This document shows positions 7,793 to 9,738 of a stretch of DNA of 9,738 nt, piece after piece. The DNA comes from Bacteroidales bacterium (lineage in GTDB: Bacteria > Bacteroidota > Bacteroidia > Bacteroidales > DTU049). Positions within the stretch are counted from its first letter, which is position 1; the number at the start of each line of letters is the position of its first letter. The notes below the pieces were generated by a model that worked only from the letters and a program-made list of their open reading frames with translations, was not told where the DNA came from and ran no database searches. Made by a program: the position numbers and the translations under genes. Where the stretch lies: contig JAHDSP010000241.1 of NCBI GenBank assembly GCA_018432645.1, positions 1-9,738 on the forward strand, given 5' to 3'.

Positions 7793-7830
7793 TAATTTGT
7801 GCTCATTTGTGTTCATTTGTGGATTAATAA
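7793..7830 (+). repeat. Intergenic repeat, copy 2 (direct)
   Basis: This is the second direct copy of the 38-bp repeat at 7601-7638, with one difference (T instead of C at 7803). It starts 192 bp after copy 1 and ends 108 bp before the gltX start codon, close to where a gltX promoter is expected. Confidence 0.75.
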
Positions 7831-7938
7831 CAACAATTGGACAGTCAAATATTAAACAAATAATTTACCCACAATAAATGTTATAGAAACAAAAATTACA
7901 TCATCATTTGTAAAAATTAAATTAACTTCGCAAAAAAA

Positions 7939-9444
7939 ATGGTTAGAGTACGTTTCGCACCTAGTCCTACAGGCCCATTACATATCGGAGGCGTGAGAAC
8001 TGCCTTATATAATTATTTATTTGCTAAAAAAAATAATGGAATTTTCATATTAAGAATAGAAGATACTGATCAGAATAGATATGTTGCTGGAGCAGAAGAA
8101 TACATTTTAGAAGCTTTAGAATGGTGTGGTATTAAATTTGACGAGGGAATACATGTAGGAGGCAAATATGGACCATACAAACAAAGCCAGAGAGCTAATA
8201 TTTATGCTGAATATATTAATATTTTAATAAAAAATGATAAAGCATATTATGCATTTGAAACGTCAGAAGAATTAAATGCTTTACGTAAAGAATACGAAAG
8301 TAGAGGCGAAACATTTCAATATGGTATTAATAATAGAAAAAAATTAAAGAATTCATTGACACTCTCAAGCAGTGAAGTTAGTGATTTATTAAATTCTGGT
8401 CATCAATACGTTATAAGATTTAAAGTGCCAGAAAATAAAGAAATAATAATAAATGATATAATAAGAGGTGAAGTTAGAGTAAAATCTGAAATAATAGATG
8501 ATAAAGTACTTTTCAAGAGTGATGGACTTCCTACTTATCATCTAGCTAACATAGTTGATGACCATTTAATGGATATCACTCATGTAATACGTGGCGAAGA
8601 ATGGTTACCAAGCTTACCTTTGCACGTTTTACTCTATGAAGCATTTGGATGGGAAATGCCAGAATTCGCACATTTACCATTAATCTTAAGACCTGATGGC
8701 AATGGGAAACTAAGTAAAAGAGATGGTGATAGATTGGGCTTCAGTGTTTATCCTATATCATGGAAAGATCCTAAATCAGGAGAAATATATCGAGGTTTTA
8801 GAGAAGATGGCTATTATCCTGAGGCTTTTGTAAATATGCTTGCACTATTAGGATGGAATCCTGGTGATGATAGAGAAATAATGTCTATGCAGGAAATGAT
8901 AGAAGCTTTTGATCTAAGACATGTGCATAAAGCAGGAGCTAGATTTGATCCTATAAAAGCACAATGGTTTAATCATGTTTATTTACAAGCAAGAGATATT
9001 AAACTAGTAGCGGAAGAATTTAAAAATGAATTATCTAAACATGGCGTTGATATTACTCTAGAAAAAGCAGAATATATATCTGAAATGATGAGAGAAAGAG
9101 TGAATTTTGTAAAAGAAATAGTTGATGAATCAATGTTTTTCTTTAAAGCACCAGAAGAGTTAGATACAAAAGCTATAAAAAAATGGGGTACAGAAAAAAG
9201 TGTAGAATGGATAAATGACATAATAGAAAAATTCAAAGAAATGACTACTTTCGAATCTACATTAATAGACGAAGTGATGAATAAATACGTAAAAGAAAAA
9301 GAATTAAAAGCAGGTAATTTTTATAATACAATACGAATATGCTTGGTAGGTACTAGTAAGGGGCCACACCTGTCGAAGATAATGGAATATATAGGGAGAG
9401 AAGAGACAATATCAAGGTTGGAGAAGGGAAAGAAGTATTTTTAG
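7939..9444 (+). CDS. gltX: Glutamyl-tRNA synthetase
   Basis: This is a complete 501-residue class I aminoacyl-tRNA synthetase that charges tRNA-Glu with glutamate using ATP in the cytoplasm. The HIGH-type motif is HIGG at 15-18 after FAPSPTGPL. The KMSKS-type motif is KLSKR at 257-261 in GNGKLSKRDGD. RIEDTDQNR (39-47) and GPYKQSQR (78-85) are glutamate/ATP-pocket signatures. The site of the CxC zinc knuckle of E. coli GltX reads YYAFETSEE, with no cysteines. The segment after KLSKR (YPISWKDPKSGEIYRGFRED, 271-290) is the longer form seen in Bacteroidota. The C-terminal anticodon-binding part ends with IMEYIGREETISRLEK, as in homologues. The ATG at 7939 is right at the conserved N-terminus (MVRVRFAPSPTG), so the start is firm. 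The last 28 codons use AAG for all five lysines, whereas AAG is used for only 2 of the 38 earlier ones. Confidence 0.97.
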   Translation: MVRVRFAPSPTGPLHIGGVRTALYNYLFAKKNNGIFILRIEDTDQNRYVAGAEEYILEALEWCGIKFDEGIHVGGKYGPYKQSQRANIYAEYINILIKNDKAYYAFETSEELNALRKEYESRGETFQYGINNRKKLKNSLTLSSSEVSDLLNSGHQYVIRFKVPENKEIIINDIIRGEVRVKSEIIDDKVLFKSDGLPTYHLANIVDDHLMDITHVIRGEEWLPSLPLHVLLYEAFGWEMPEFAHLPLILRPDGNGKLSKRDGDRLGFSVYPISWKDPKSGEIYRGFREDGYYPEAFVNMLALLGWNPGDDREIMSMQEMIEAFDLRHVHKAGARFDPIKAQWFNHVYLQARDIKLVAEEFKNELSKHGVDITLEKAEYISEMMRERVNFVKEIVDESMFFFKAPEELDTKAIKKWGTEKSVEWINDIIEKFKEMTTFESTLIDEVMNKYVKEKELKAGNFYNTIRICLVGTSKGPHLSKIMEYIGREETISRLEKGKKYF

Positions 9445-9456
9445 GAAGTGGATGAA

Positions 9457-9475
9457 GGGGGGAGGGGAGGGGGGG
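9457..9475 (+). other. G-rich tract capable of forming a G-quadruplex
   Basis: Thirteen bases after the gltX stop codon there is G6-A-G4-A-G7. The last run can be split as GGG-G-GGG, giving four G3 runs with 1-nt loops, the most favourable type for a quadruplex. In the gltX transcript the G-rich strand is in the RNA; for the convergent transposase gene it is the template strand. I did not notice another G-run of this length in the window. Confidence 0.6.
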
Positions 9476-9483
9476 TAAAAATA

Positions 9484-9499
9484 AAAAGATTAATCTTTT
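9484..9499. terminator. Palindrome between gltX and the transposase gene, possible weak terminator
   Basis: AAAAGATTAATCTTTT is a perfect 16-bp palindrome that spans the stop codon of the minus-strand gene. As RNA it could form only a short A/U-rich hairpin, so a role as terminator in either direction is doubtful. A role as part of an insertion-sequence end is also possible. Confidence 0.25.
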
Positions 9500-9738
9500 A
9501 AAATTAATATTGGATTTAATCTCAACTCCCTATATACATACCATGCTTGCCGATCGGATGATGCTAAATTCAGCATCCTGCCTATATCTTCTATCAGTTT
9601 CTTTAACAAATATTTGTGCTTTATTATATACCACATTATGTAGCTTTGCAGGTATTTAGTAGCTACACCTCTGAATTTATAGTTTATCCAATTCACAAAT
9701 ATGCCTGTATGCTTCTCTATGGCTGTCAATCCATACAA
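9490..9738 (-). CDS. C-terminal part of a transposase, probably IS1595/ISXO2-like, truncated by the window edge
   Basis: Eighty-two codons and a TAA stop are visible; the frame is open to the right edge, so the N-terminus lies outside. A TTG at the edge is a leucine codon in the frame, not evidence of a start. The segment FVNWINYKFRGVATKYLQSYIMW resembles the end of the DDE domain in IS1595-family transposases, where an 'F.GV..KYLQ.Y..W' helix follows the last acidic residue. The tail ASSDRQAWYVYREL also fits the short Bacteroidota versions I remember. The catalytic DDE residues are not visible. Whether the element is intact cannot be told. The assignment is from memory of the family and is moderate. 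The gene converges on gltX, with 45 bp between the two stop codons. Confidence 0.55.
   Translation of the reverse strand: MYGLTAIEKHTGIFVNWINYKFRGVATKYLQSYIMWYIIKHKYLLKKLIEDIGRMLNLASSDRQAWYVYRELRLNPILILKD

Larger units (their letters stand above)
7519..7938. other. 420-bp divergent intergenic region with repeats
   Basis: This gap separates the minus-strand DUF4783-like gene from plus-strand gltX and should hold both promoters. I see no protein-coding frame or tRNA. It contains three copies of a 35-38 bp repeat family (7601-7638, 7661-7695 inverted, 7793-7830), an 8-bp tandem repeat (7762-7784) and the minus-strand promoter at 7542-7572. The best plus-strand promoter candidate for gltX is TTG at 7837-7839, 21 nt, then TAATTTAC at 7861-7868, about 70 bp before the start codon. 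It is weak because the last two bases miss the consensus. Confidence 0.7.

Noticed and set aside
7601..7830. Possible CRISPR array
   Set aside because: Only two near-identical copies plus one inverted, diverged copy are present, spacing is irregular (one centre-to-centre distance is 192 bp), and there are no cas genes nearby.
8979..9236. Minus-strand open frame opposite gltX
   Set aside because: It is antisense to the GltX anticodon-binding region; no independent support.
9358..9475. Diversity-generating retroelement variable region at the end of gltX
   Set aside because: The base changes appear synonymous and the protein end is conserved; gltX is not a plausible target and no reverse transcriptase or template repeat is visible.

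Overview
The window is AT-rich (roughly 30% G+C by eye) and most likely comes from the Bacteroidota, probably a Bacteroidales-like lineage. Three points support this. There is a gingipain-type (C25) secreted protease that carries a type IX secretion C-terminal sorting domain. The glutamyl-tRNA synthetase lacks the CxC zinc site and has an extra segment after its KLSKR motif. A DUF4783-type small secreted protein and a TTG-N20-TAnnTTTG-like promoter are also present. The species cannot be named from this sequence.

Layout: a 5'-truncated nitroreductase-family gene (1-495, +) is followed by a hairpin terminator (575-598) and a convergent gap. Four genes then lie on the minus strand. In transcription order, from right to left, they are a small DUF4783-like exported protein (7090-7518), a single-pass membrane protein with a Cache/PAS-like outer domain (6407-6955), the tRNA-modifying enzyme MnmG (4462-6339), and a 1179-residue multidomain C25 peptidase (779-4318). 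A 420-bp divergent gap (7519-7938) separates this block from gltX (7939-9444, +). The gap holds three copies of a short 10-bp-periodic repeat and an 8-bp tandem repeat. After gltX come a G-quadruplex-capable tract, a palindrome, and the C-terminal end of a minus-strand transposase (probably IS1595/ISXO2-like) that runs off the right edge.

The genes do not form one pathway. MnmG (wobble-uridine modification) and GltX (tRNA charging) are translation housekeeping. The C25 protein is a secreted or surface peptidase. The two small envelope proteins have no assigned function. Gaps of 67-143 bp between the minus-strand genes mean a single operon is possible but not shown.

I did not find a convincing new multi-gene system. 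The items most worth a second look are the repeat family upstream of gltX, the abrupt shift to G-rich codons and then a G-tract at the end of gltX, and the gingipain-like catalytic core in which the residue matching the Arg-specificity aspartate of RgpB appears to be Asn.
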